From Trichomonas vaginalis G3 (taxonomy: Eukaryota; Parabasalia; Trichomonadida; Trichomonadidae), in the NCBI RefSeq assembly GCF_026262505.1, contig NC_067205.1, positions 8,556,001 to 8,620,000 of the forward strand: 64,000 bases of DNA. The letters are read 5' to 3'. Below are positions 1-11,490 of the stretch, piece after piece (position 1 is the stretch's first letter; each line of letters opens with the position of its first letter). The position numbers and the translations under genes were made by a program. The notes beneath the pieces are model-generated. The model saw nothing but the letters and a program-made list of their open reading frames with translations, was not told the DNA's origin and did no database searches.

Positions 1-272
1 TTATTTAATAATTTCAAATTCAATTTTGAATCAGATATTAATATTACTAACACAAAATGATAGAAAAGAAAGATTTTATTTTAAATACAATGAGTTACTA
101 ATAAGGAAGCATTAAATAGTGATATTTTTTCAAATCATCAAAAGGTTATGTAAGAACTTGAAGACTGATAGTAATACAATAAATATATACTAGAATTATG
201 TGCTATACAGTAGTATAATCTAATATAGGCAAATAGTTAGAAAAAATATTCCGAAAAAGTAATGATGTGGGC

Positions 273-758
273 TCATTTTTTGCTTGCTGTTTGATCAGGT
301 TTTGTTTCTAGCATTTTCTTGAACTGAAATTGGACCACAATTGATTGCATGGAATCAATAATTAAAGAAATCAGGATAAAAATTATGCTAATAATAAAAG
401 GAATGATCCAGAAAATCAGAATAAAGTACTCAAATCTACTGAAATAATCGTCTGAGAAGTAAAAACGCTCCCAATTTGCTGAAAGATATACTTCTATAAC
501 GCTTGAAAGGGATAAGCAAGTAACTGATACAATGAACGAAATTGTTGTTAAAATCAAGTTGCCTCTGTTAGAAATGATGAAATATGAATAAAAAACGTGA
601 AAGGCAAGGATGGCTATGATTGGGAGGTCTACATAATTAATTGATATTAGCATTAGGAGAATTTCCTTGATTGTCGACATCTCGGCTGAGAGATAGAAAG
701 CAGCCATATCTTTCTCCAACGTTGAAAAAATGACTTTGAAATTTTTGAGATGATTCAT
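273..758 (-). CDS. TMEM18-like membrane protein
   Basis: The 161-residue frame matches the TMEM18 family in length and order of parts. It has three strongly hydrophobic stretches (about residues 42-62, 68-90 and 112-138). The clearest landmark is the family pattern NWxxFxxxxYF: here NWERF (about 95-99) followed by YF, then the last membrane segment. A histidine in AFHVF near residue 53 also matches TMEM18 (FHAL). In animals TMEM18 sits in the nuclear or inner membrane and binds chromatin through a basic tail; this copy ends in a short Lys-containing tail (SKK), so the DNA-binding part may be reduced. The start is the ATG at 758, with a TCATAT initiator-like site 12-17 bases upstream on the minus strand. 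Family membership is read from recalled sequence patterns; the role in a trichomonad is unknown. Confidence 0.72.
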   Translation of the reverse strand: MNHLKNFKVIFSTLEKDMAAFYLSAEMSTIKEILLMLISINYVDLPIIAILAFHVFYSYFIISNRGNLILTTISFIVSVTCLSLSSVIEVYLSANWERFYFSDDYFSRFEYFILIFWIIPFIISIIFILISLIIDSMQSIVVQFQFKKMLETKPDQTASKK

Positions 759-3589
759 AAATTGGAGATATATGAGTATTTAAAGAAAAATTGATGAAAT
801 AACATAGGAGCATTAAATTACAACTCAAAAGGCCATTATCAATTTTCTGAGTATAAAGAAAACGATCGCTGTCAAAAATACTTCGAAGTTTTCAATTTTT
901 CTTTATATCACAAACCATTTTGTCCGGCTAAATTTATTTATTGTTCGAGAAAATTTACGATCATCATGATGTAATACTAATCATAATAATATAACAAATT
1001 GAAAAGAATCAAATAATCTGAAGCTAAAGGTGAACACAATAACAATATTAGCACTTACTGTGATCTTAGAAATTAATATGGCAACTATTCTTTAAATTTG
1101 ATGAAAAAAAATTGGAGATTGTAGGGTTTAATTCCAAAATCATGCTAAGGAATAATTTAAAAATGATTTTAAAAATGATAAATGCACTTTAAATTAAGAT
1201 AAAATGTTCAATTTCAAATAATACTTTTTAAAATTTAAGAAATATCATTTTTCTGATTTAAAACATAATAAATTCAATTGTTGGATTAAAAATACTTTCT
1301 GTCTTCCCTAAAAATTTTTGCGATTTTATTTTATTTTATTTTTTTCTAATAACTATAAATTAGGAAATTATTAAATGTATATGACAAAATAATTTGAAAT
1401 TTGGCGTAAGTAGTTTATAATGATTTCATATTTTTATATTTGAACTCGAATTATCATAATTTGAATTAAAAGAAATAATACAATTATAGAATGAGTATTT
1501 TTTGTAATTATGGCCGGCTTTTGCTTTTTATCAATTATTTTTATTAGGAAAAAAGAAATATCGAAAGTTTGATTTAAATATTAAGTGAATTTATAATTGT
1601 AGAGAAGGGAATAATATTTTCTAATCGGATTTAAAGTTTAATTTATATTTTGTAGAATAATTAATTTTTTTCTAGTGAAGGATCTCTTGGATAGCCAATT
1701 AGATGCTGAATATTCATTGATTCAATCTTTAAAATGAATATTTAAATTGAGCCAAAGAAGGTCATTCCAACGTATCGCAGAAATCAAAACAAAAAATAAA
1801 CTTCACAAAAGTTGTGAGCTGAACGTATTTGTATCAAAAGTGATTTGAATTCATAATTGAAAATTATTTTGGAAATGACAAGCATTTGGAGATGATTAAT
1901 TTTTTAAATAAAAATATTTAATAATACATTGAAAAGAAGAAACCGATATATTTTTTACTAAAGAAAATAATTTTCTTAAAAAAAACATTATCAATAGTAT
2001 TTATGCTCGGAATGCATATAATTTATAAAAATTTTAAATATTTATTTTATAATCCTCGTAAAAGCAATAGATTTATCTTAAAATTTTATTGACGAATATT
2101 GAGTTTATTAGGTTAGAGGAAAAGGATCAATAAGAGTTTGAATTTATTGGTTAAAGTGACTGTGAGTGATAATTTTTTTGGGAAGTGATCGTCTTGCAAA
2201 TATAACAAAATATAAAATTGAGAAATTATTTATTCTATATTTTGGAAGTTATCAAAATTTGATAATTGAAATATATTTTAATTTTTTAAAATTTATATAT
2301 TTCGCTAATATTTTATAGAAAAATTTTACAATATAGGAGCCGTTTTAATATCGTGCTCTTTTGTATAACTTTTCAAAATATTGAGAGAAAAATCTTTACT
2401 GAAACAGTTATTGAATTTATTATCGTTTTATCGTTACTATCATAATGCTAAAAAATATCTAAATAAAGCTAACTCTTTTTTTACTTTCAAAGGCTCTCAA
2501 AATTTGAAAATATATATTATTTTGATTCTTTAGGTACACAGTCTATTTTACTCTTCATTTATTAAAACCAGTCGAAGTTTACTCAAAATTCTAATATAGA
2601 AACATAAAGACGCTTCTCTTTTAAATTAACAAAATTTAATTAATAATGTCAAAAATTAATCAGGAAGATACTGTGATACAAATTGTACGCCATTTAGCAT
2701 ATACATTCATCTATTAATCCATTATTAATGATGTCATTTTTCCAAACTCAATAGTCTAATTAATTACTTCAAGTTTATGTTCTCTTAGTTTAATAATTCT
2801 TATAGTTTTTATATTTATGCTTTTTAAACAAATTCAAAATTCGAAAACAGAATTGGCTGTTTATAACATGTTGTTATGATTTACTATTGTTCTATATTTT
2901 GTTCTAAAGCAGATTTTATTTCTTTGTTGTTTTATTAAAAATATTTTGCAATCCTCTTAATTTTAACAAATGGTTTCATGAAAAATACTTTATATATTTA
3001 ATATGACCTTGCTATTTCTTTTGTGTATTCTTAACGTTAGTTTTGTTATAATGGAAATCTTTCCGATGGTTATTAACTCAGAAATTCTAATTCATGTTCA
3101 GTTCATATCGTAATTCTCGAGTCAATTTTTATTTCGATTGTCAACTATCTTCGTAATTTGAATGTTATCTCAAAAAATATTTCTTTCAAAAAATAATTTC
3201 AGAAATTGTAATTACAATTTAGATTTTACTCATATCATTTTCTTAATCCAAATTTGGGTCAAATAAAATTTAACCCAAATTAAAAATATTCTACATTTAC
3301 ATTTCTAATTAAAAAAGTACTATTTTCAAAATTTTCATCTTTTGAATTTTTATTCTTCTCCTCAAATATTTTGATTTGTTTCTTTTGAAAAAAAAAATTC
3401 AATCATTATTAATCACATCTTATGATTGATAAGTTTTATATTTTTACTTACGTTATATTATTACTTAATATTTTATTTTATCACAATTTTTTAAGTACAC
3501 TAACTATTTAAATCCAAGTTCTTTTCTTTATTCCCTTAAAATTAAATTGAAACTCTTTTGAAAAAAAAATTAACCGATTTTATTACATT
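759..3589. other. Gene-free AT-rich intergenic DNA
   Basis: This 2.8-kb stretch is very AT-rich, with stops in all frames and no ORF that looks coding. I see no tRNA, rRNA, tandem array or terminal repeat. Its upper end carries the leader of the minus-strand TMEM18-like gene and its lower end the leader of the kinase gene at 3590. Confidence 0.6.
770..775 (-). promoter_or_regulatory. Initiator-like TCATAT of the TMEM18-like gene
   Basis: Read on the minus strand, TCATAT lies 12-17 bases before the ATG at 758. It fits the trichomonad initiator TCA+1(C/T)(A/T), which normally lies within about 20 bases of the start codon. Assignment is by motif and position only. Confidence 0.4.
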
Positions 3590-4540
3590 ATGGAGAGCAA
3601 TGAAATCACTTTTCTAAAATTTCACGGCATCGAAGTTGTCGAATCTATTGCACAAGGGGGTTTCGCTTCAATATATATGGTATATCATACAATATACAAA
3701 ACATACTTTGCTCTCAAGAAAATTCCTGAACAATTCTTTAATAAAATAGAAATAGATTGCCTTATGGCCATTGACAACCCAAAAATTGTTCATTTGTATA
3801 TGTATTTTCAATTTAATTCATACGTCTATTTAATAATGGAATATTGTTCGAACGACTTGAATAAAATCATACAAGACAGAGAAAGATTATTACAAAATGA
3901 TCTAATTCATAAATATGTTGATGCAATTGTTCGATGTGTAAAAGTTTGTCACGAAAATCAAATAGCACATTGCGATATTAAACCTTCTAATTTTTTAATA
4001 GATCAATATGGAAGAATTAAAATTTCTGATTTTGGACTATCTGTTATTTGCGATAATCAAAAATCACAAATATCCTCATTTAAGGGAACTTTATATTTCA
4101 TGGCACCAGAACTTTTCGGAATTGAAAAGTTTAATCCTATGAAAGCGGATATATGGTCTCTGGGAGTTACTATGTACTTTATTGCCACAGGAAAATACCC
4201 ATTCAATGGGTTGGATCAAAAATCGATTCGCGATAATATTTTAAAAGGCCTTTATAATGAGGATTTGATTAAAGATCCTCTTCTAAGAGATGTAATTGCC
4301 CAATGCTTGGAACCAGATGTTTATTATCGGGCTGATATAAACCAAATATTAATGCACAGGTATTTTTGTTCAGATCAAACTGCTGATCGACTTCAATGCT
4401 GCAACACAAAGAAAAGCGATTTTATTGTGAAACCTATCACAAAATCTTTCTCAAAGTTGCCAAAAATTAATTCTCATTCAGCATTTCCTTCATTTGAATT
4501 TAAAAGGATTATGCTATCAAAGCAGAAAAGCGTTATCTAG
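3590..4540 (+). CDS. Serine/threonine protein kinase
   Basis: The 316-residue protein is almost only a kinase domain. The nucleotide loop is AQGGFAS (residues 21-27), where the first Gly of GxGxxG is Ala. The ATP-anchoring lysine is K43 in FALKK. The catalytic loop is HCDIKPSN (127-134), with Cys in place of the usual Arg before Asp129. DFG is at 147-149 and APE at 172-174, followed by DIWSLGVTMYF. All catalytic residues (K43, D129, N134, D147) are present, so it should be active; the Cys in place of Arg argues against regulation by activation-loop phosphorylation (non-RD kinase). The roughly 55-residue tail is basic and low in complexity. It resembles the large CAMK/Snf1-type kinase expansions of trichomonads; the substrate is unknown. 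The ATG at 3590 leaves a complete N-lobe. Confidence 0.93.
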   Translation: MESNEITFLKFHGIEVVESIAQGGFASIYMVYHTIYKTYFALKKIPEQFFNKIEIDCLMAIDNPKIVHLYMYFQFNSYVYLIMEYCSNDLNKIIQDRERLLQNDLIHKYVDAIVRCVKVCHENQIAHCDIKPSNFLIDQYGRIKISDFGLSVICDNQKSQISSFKGTLYFMAPELFGIEKFNPMKADIWSLGVTMYFIATGKYPFNGLDQKSIRDNILKGLYNEDLIKDPLLRDVIAQCLEPDVYYRADINQILMHRYFCSDQTADRLQCCNTKKSDFIVKPITKSFSKLPKINSHSAFPSFEFKRIMLSKQKSVI

Positions 4541-5500
4541 AAAATTTAATTGAAAATTCAATTGTTTGATTTTAATGTTTAAAGACAATTTTATATTTTA
4601 TCATGGAAATAAAAATATTATTGCACATAAAAATATAAACAAAAGCAACATATTTATTTTTCTCGGAATACATTATTTTTTAAATAGCATTAAATATTCA
4701 TAAAAATAATAGATTTATTTAATTTATAAATTGCATCAATTTTTAAAAGAAATATAATTTTTTTTTTAAATTGTAACTTCGGAACAGTTAAATTGATTAA
4801 TAATAGGATGTGTGCATCGCATACTATTATTTTTCGAATATCTCGAAACAAATCTAAACAAAAATAAAATGAGTTTTATAGATTAATACATATAATCTTA
4901 TAGCCCAAAGATAAACAATTGAATTATTGATATAATCTAACAAAAGTTTGATTTTTGAGTTCAATGATCTGACAATTATCAAACTTTGAGAAATTAGAAA
5001 AAATTTTAAAAATCATATATAAATTTGATGATACGATAATTCATGAATATATCGTATTTTATTTTGAATTGAAATTCAAATGATACAATATCATTTGTTC
5101 TTATATTCCAATCTAAAGTAAATCCGCAATTAAAAATCGTAAATACAGTTTTGAAAGATAATAAATTTAAGAATGATATTTTTTTGACAGTTTTGTTTGT
5201 ACTTTTGAGTGATGACAAAATCATATAAAAAGATAATGCATTTTAAATATTTAAATTTCTAAACTCAAGACCGTTTTGAATGAATTTTACAACATTATTA
5301 AACAATAATTTTAATTTACATTATAAGTTTAGATAACAAAATTAAACTTGATTTATTAAACTTTATCACAATTTTTCAATAGAAAGTTACGAAGGGGTTT
5401 TTAATAATAATAATATTTTTAACAACATTTCTATCAAGGTAATTTCCTACCTCATCTCAGAAAATAAATTCAATACAAACTTCATTCAATCATATTTCAT
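4541..5500. other. Intergenic DNA between kinase and KATNIP-domain gene
   Basis: AT-rich, no convincing coding frame. A 72-codon minus-strand frame at 5006-5224 is low in complexity and judged to be chance. Just before 5501 the leader holds TCATTC and TCATAT, either of which could be the initiator of the next gene. Confidence 0.5.
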
Positions 5501-6652
5501 ATGGAAAATTCCAATTCAGGTCTCTTTGCTAGAAAGCGTCGTCAAAATCGAATAGTTAACCCGTCTAGTTCTACAAAGTTATCATCTCTACATAAACACA
5601 GGAGTTTTGCTGGATCAATTCCCTTAATGCTTCCTTCGCTACAAGGTGACTTTCAATTACCATCACATCTTGAACTTGATCAACTTGTATATAACGTAGA
5701 GTTATTGGAAACTTGGAGATCCAAAGATTTGATAACTTGTTCAGCAATATGGTTTTTAGACGAAGAACGGAGAAGGATCTCTCCACTTTATGTAAAAAGT
5801 GATCAGATTTCCGATCTAAACATGCTAAATAACATATCGAACCGAGAATTGATTAAAAAATCAAGAGAAAACCTCTTCTCATATCCGATTTCTAATCTTG
5901 AAAGCAACATAGTTATTTCATTCTTTTTCGATCCTAGCTGCGAACCACGATATTGCAGAATTTGGAATTCTTTATATGATGATAGTTCTTCATTACGCCG
6001 TTTTAAGATCTCACTCGGAGATTCACCAATTATTACATGGGAAGTTCCATTAAAATATGGTACGGAAGTTTCCTTAGTTCATAATACACCGTTGAGCTTA
6101 AAAACAAAGCAAACGCTCTCACAAATATTTGTAGAGCAGCAGCGAAAACATCCCATTCATGACTCATTAGGTGCATTACCAATAAGGAGAGTTCACAGTA
6201 TTTCTTTCAAATTTTTGAGAAATTATGGTGATAAAGATATGTTCGGATTTAACGGAATGGAAATTTTAGATGAAAATGGCACACCATTTACCTCTCACGA
6301 CATTGAAGAAATTTTCTTCGAAAATACAATTGATTTCACGAACCCGACTTCAATCATTCAAAAAGACTCAATAACAGGGACATTTTCTGATCCATTTTTA
6401 ATGCAAGTTTCAGATCCTTATCAACAGCCTAAGATGCTCATAAAATTGAAAAAGTCTAAATACGTAAGCGGAATAGAGTTTTATAACTTAGTAATTCCAG
6501 GACACAATGATATAGGAATTAAGCTTGCTACAGTATCACTGGATAATGAACAGTACTGGGTCGGAAGATTTCCGAAATCATCCTCAAAGCATATTTATTT
6601 GGCCGATTCTCACAGCAAAGAAGAAAATTCCAATAGTATCTTATGCGAGTAG
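5501..6652 (+). CDS. Small KATNIP-domain (katanin-interacting) protein
   Basis: The 383-residue protein has a basic Ser-rich start (RKRR at 11-14) and then a domain resembling KATNIP (DUF4457). The best landmark is ISFKFLRNYGD then GFNGMEILDENG (about 234-260), matching the repeated family pattern of an NYGD turn and a (L/F)NG(I/M)E(I/L) strand. RIWNSLYDDSSSLRRFKI (about 153-170) and the later EFYNL...GIKLATVSLD resemble the domain's RIWNYN...GVK repeats. In animals KATNIP is far larger (well over 1,000 residues) and binds katanin and microtubules at the ciliary base, so this is a miniature form. A role at basal bodies or flagella is inferred from the family. The ATG at 5501 follows two TCATxx initiator candidates. 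No membrane segment or signal peptide is seen. Confidence 0.65.
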   Translation: MENSNSGLFARKRRQNRIVNPSSSTKLSSLHKHRSFAGSIPLMLPSLQGDFQLPSHLELDQLVYNVELLETWRSKDLITCSAIWFLDEERRRISPLYVKSDQISDLNMLNNISNRELIKKSRENLFSYPISNLESNIVISFFFDPSCEPRYCRIWNSLYDDSSSLRRFKISLGDSPIITWEVPLKYGTEVSLVHNTPLSLKTKQTLSQIFVEQQRKHPIHDSLGALPIRRVHSISFKFLRNYGDKDMFGFNGMEILDENGTPFTSHDIEEIFFENTIDFTNPTSIIQKDSITGTFSDPFLMQVSDPYQQPKMLIKLKKSKYVSGIEFYNLVIPGHNDIGIKLATVSLDNEQYWVGRFPKSSSKHIYLADSHSKEENSNSILCE

Positions 6653-7096
6653 ATGTGGTTTTGCTATTTTTTATATTTGTTATAAAATTTTTGTGTAATT
6701 ATTGTAGTTATAAGCATTATTTCTATCTTTTCTTCTTAGCATTAAAAGCCTATTTGAATTTCAATTCTTTAAAATACCAGACTTTAATAAGACACCCTAC
6801 ATCAGAATTTCAAAAAATTTTTACAAGATGATGCAAGTTTTGAGGACATAGAATTTCTGAAGCTGAAATATGTTCTAAAATACTGTTTTTAACGGTATTG
6901 AAGTCTTTGTTCCTAATCTGATGCACAATATCTCAACAAGTCCTGAAGAAGAGGAACAAAGTCAACAATTAGAATAGAACTGTATACTAATGACATTAAA
7001 ATTTTGTGTAATATTCTTTATTTCATATTATATCTAATTGAAGGTTGTAAACCATTCGAAAGTTTGCATACGACACATCACTTTTAAAAGAAATAC
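6653..7096. other. Intergenic DNA before ankyrin gene A
   Basis: A 62-codon open stretch just after the KATNIP-domain gene is AT-rich and looks non-coding. TCACTTTT at 7078-7085, 12-19 bases before the ATG at 7097, fits the trichomonad initiator pattern and supports that start. Confidence 0.45.
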
Positions 7097-10000
7097 ATGT
7101 ATTATGTGGATAGTTTCAAATATCCAGATATTTCCTCTTGCGGTGTTGAACCTGCATTACAAGATATATATGATGATTCAGAAAAAATTTGGGAACGCAT
7201 TTTTGAAGGAAACTTTATCGATAATATTGATGAATTAAGAACTAATGGCAGTATTAATAAGATTGTATCCGCATATATCAAAAATATTCAGCCATGCAGT
7301 TACATTTTTTCAAAAACAAAAGAGAAATATTTGAAAGATAAATTCCAATCAACGGAAGAATACAAAAATATCTATCTCAAAGCATTAGATATGATTGATA
7401 ACGATATGTTTGAAGAATTTAAGGGCTTATTTAATGAAAATAATAAAGTTTTGGAATATGGTAATGATAACTATTATCCATTAATTGATTGTGCTGCAAT
7501 CAAAGGAAATGAAGAAATTTTTAGATTTCTGAAACTCAATGGTTTCCAAATTACAGAACAAACATGCAAACTTGCTATTATAACAGGAAACATCGAAATT
7601 GTAGAGATATTATATGAACTCGGCTATGAATTTGTTGATCATTTTCAAACTGCTATTCAATATCATCAAAATGAAATGGCAGATTGGATTTTAATGAACT
7701 ATCCATTAATTTCCATCAATCCTTTTGTATGTGCTGAAAGCTTAAATATTAAAGCTTTATCTTTCTGTTTCAAAAATGAAATCTCAGGTTCTATAGATGT
7801 AATAACTCAGCTGAAATATTACCAGGCATTTCCCGATATCAAGTTCTATTGTTTAAATACGGATCCACGTCATTTTTTGGATAAACTTGACCTTGATAAC
7901 GAATTAATTGTTGATTTATTAATTGAAAACAAGTATCAAATAGGGGATTATCTAGCTTGTTATATTTTTAAAACTAATTCAATTAAAATATTTGAAAGAT
8001 TCTATTGCAATCAATTGTTAATAGAAATTAAACCAGGTGAGTTAGTTAATTACTCAATTCAATATAAATCGTTCAAAATTTTGGAATTTTTGTTATTACA
8101 TGGAGAAAAACTTGACATCTCTCGAAACAAATCATATTTGGATTCCATACCAATCAATCTTCTTAGATTGGCATTTTCAAAATATTCGCAAACAGAATTA
8201 AATCAAGCAATGTTTTATTGCAACACAGTTCAACAAATTGAAATTCTGATTGAGTTAGGTTCAAATATAAATGCCGTTGGTATGGCTCATTACGAATATC
8301 TTAATTACATAACATCATATTCTGAACCATATGAAGAATCTATTTTAATGAGTGCTGTTAAAAGGAGAAAATTAGATTTAATTAAATATATAATCGAACA
8401 CGGAGCAAAGATTAATCTTGAAATTCAAAATCCAAAACCATTAATTATTTATGTCATTGAAACTTGCGATTTGGAAATTATTCAATATTTGATTGATCAT
8501 GGCATCAATGTTAATGGAGAAGACAAAAATGGCAAAAAATCAATTGATTATGTATTGGCTACTAGATCAGTAGATATCATGCAGTTAATGTTAAAGCATG
8601 GAATGGAGATCATCAAATCTGATTATGATGCAATAATGGAGACATGTTTCAGTTCACAAATATTGAGATCAGTTATTGAAAAACATGTTGGATTCGCTGA
8701 TTTCTATGGCAATTATTTAATTAAGTCATTTAGAACTCGCCATGATAATTACAATGATCATCTGCTTTTATGTTGTGTTAATGATCTAAGTCAGATCAAA
8801 AATTTCTTAAAGTACATAATTAGCATTATAATAAGGAGTAATGATTCTAATTTATTGGATTTATTAATTGAGAAAGGTCTTTTCAAGTACAATAGTCCCG
8901 AAAAAATATTTGTTCAATTAGCTCAGCATAGAAAAAATGAAGAATTTTTCAGGCATTACTTCCAACTGATTAATGAAAGAAATATGATTTTACATTTCAG
9001 AAAAACGTCTCCCTTAATAATTGCATGCAAATATAGAGCAATTTCAATAATACCATTTCTTATTGATAATAAACTATATAGGGAAAAGGATTTATCAGAA
9101 GCTATTTATTATTTGACCAGATTTAAATGGAAGAATGATAATCCAGATATTTTACAAGTCCTAAATCAGATTGTTTCAAAAGTGCAGCCCATTGTAATCC
9201 ATCAAATGGCACAACAAATTCTAGAAAATGAAGTCGAAGCAATATCAATTCCTGCGGCTGAATATCTTTTCAATATTGGCTCTCCGATTGTTTTTGAAAG
9301 TAATGACATTATTGGGAAGTGGTTACTCAAATCTATTAAGGAGAAATCAAAAGAAATTTTAAATTATTTATTAGATGCCACTCCAGAAATTCCGCTTTCT
9401 ATTATATTGTCCAGCATCAAAGAAAATATTTCGTCATTTATTGAAATATTGTTCAATGATGAAAAAAATTCCGATGCTTTATTTTGATGATGATCGAGTT
9501 AATATTCTCCTAAAACTTCTTGAAAAAGGATTCATAGGAGACCAATCAAAAATAATTGATTATGCCTGCAAATTCAGATCCATTAAGATTCTCGAGTTCT
9601 TGATTAAGAAGCGTGATGAATATGGCATTGATATTTATCAACTCTATAAGAGAGTTATGACAAATCAAAATATAGAATATACTTCATATTATTCACAATA
9701 TGGGGATAACTTTATAGAAGATTTTAATAAAATGCTTCTGGATTACAGAATTGATTTGGATTTTGAACAAGAAAATGTGTTCGAGATTTCGAAATATAAC
9801 CTGCATTTAATGGAATTGCTATCCAAGAGATCAAACTTCAGCGAAAAAACGTTACATAAAGCAATTATGCATGCTCTAGATTCAAGTTATCTGCGTGATG
9901 ATCTTTTAATTACAATTATCGAAAAAATTACTAATTATAATTTTTATGAAGAAGAAATGCCATTTTTTATCAAAATGTGTTTGAAATCTTCATATAATGC

Positions 10001-11129
10001 CTTATGTCATTACTTGTCAAAAGGTATTGACTTCAATCAATCTTATCAAGGGGTTCCAGCAATTATATATTTATTATCAAGAGATGATAATGAATATTTC
10101 TATAATAGCATAATTGAAAAAATTGACCTCGATCAAAGAAATGAAAAATTCAAACCGATTGAATGCAATTTATATTCCAAAATTGTTAATGCAATTAATA
10201 TGGGAATTAAGAGAAATAACATTAAATTGATTGACTACATATTATATTACATCAATATTAATCAAAATGACTTTATTAATATACTAATAAAGCAAACAAA
10301 TTATGAGATATTTTATCATTATTTCAACAAAATGGAAATTTCAGATCAAAAGGAATTAACTGATTATTTGAGTCATGCTTTAGATGAAGAATCGCATCAA
10401 ATTTTTGGTGAAATTTTAAAGAGTGTTACTATCGTTCCTTACGAAATCCTGGTGGATGCAATCTGGAATGAAAATGTAGAAATTGTTAAACTTATCAAAA
10501 ATCATAGTCATGAAACAAAACCTTCTGATGCATATGAAGTTCAAAGAAATGAATATACAACAACACCATTACTTTTCAAATTAATCACCAACTTCGACGA
10601 AGATATCGCAAATATTATTAAAGATGATATAGAAGATTTCAACATAAAAATTCAAAATGGAATGAGTGCATTGCATTATCTGATTTATATGTATGATTAT
10701 AACCCACGAATTGTTGGCGATTTTACACCAGAAAAACCAGTTTTGTTCTATATGAAAAAAATTGCGAACATCGAAAAAGCTATTGAGTTTCTTATGAAAT
10801 CAGGTTTCAATATTGATATTGAAGATGATAATAAAAGGACTCCACTTATTTATGCATGCTTTTATCATCTTACAAACTATAATGCTGATTTGATTAAAAC
10901 AATCCTTCACTTTAAACCAGATGTCAATAAAGTTGATATTTATAATAATACTGCTCTATCCTATGCTAAATATTACGAAAGTTCCTCTGTTAGAAAATTA
11001 CTCCTCATTCATAATGCAAATGATGTTGATTTCTCTCATGTGCCTGGAATTTCAGATTACGATGAATCAGATGATGACATATATTATATTGATGATAGTG
11101 ATGAAGATTCGTATTGGCATGATTATTAA
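7097..11129 (+). pseudogene. Ankyrin-repeat/DUF3447 protein A, one frameshift
   Basis: A host gene for a large (about 1,340 codon) ankyrin-repeat protein of the trichomonad DUF3447 type. The N-terminal region holds the DUF3447 signature: LIDCAAIKGNEEIFRFL, TCKLAIITGNIEIVEIL and NEMADWIL. Many ankyrin repeats follow (for example KLDLIKYIIEHGAKIN near residues 423-438). The C-terminus is acidic (DESDDDIYYIDDSDED). The frame changes once, in a run of seven A at 9462-9468; with six A the reading would pass straight through. That is either real damage or a homopolymer error, so the gene may be intact in the organism. Start ATG 7097, initiator TCACTTTT at 7078. Its partner ligand is unknown; ankyrin repeats bind proteins. 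It forms a tandem pair with gene B downstream. Confidence 0.85.
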
Positions 11130-11490
11130 ATTTTAATTATAATTTTTTAAAATTATTTTTAATATTGGCCCAAACATTTAATTTTTCATGGTTTTTGATT
11201 GAGCTTTAATGTTTTTATCAATTTTTTTTTTGAATCATTCAAAATTATTGATACTTTTTGAATTTATCAAATCATTAAAGCATTATTTCGTATATGAATT
11301 AACTTGATGTAAAATTAAATAATTTTAAAGGATGACAAATTAAAAACAATGTTTCTGACAAAATTAGAAATGATTCACATTGAACTCAATTATCTAATAG
11401 GAAATATGAATTATTTTGCAAGCTTTCAATCTTGTCGATTTATAAGACATGATTTTTTGATCGTTTACTTGTCTCCAATGCTAAGATGGC
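11130..11490. other. Spacer between the two ankyrin paralogues
   Basis: AT-rich spacer. Ankyrin gene A ends in TAA followed by A, giving the TAAA seen at many trichomonad 3' ends. No other feature is visible. Confidence 0.4.

Noticed and set aside
1678-1700. GGATCTCTTGG, reminiscent of the start of 5.8S rRNA
   Set aside because: The following bases do not keep the 5.8S core or spacing, and no rRNA neighbours are present.
5006-5224. Small minus-strand frame
   Set aside because: AT-driven composition with no domain, no paralogue and no initiator context.
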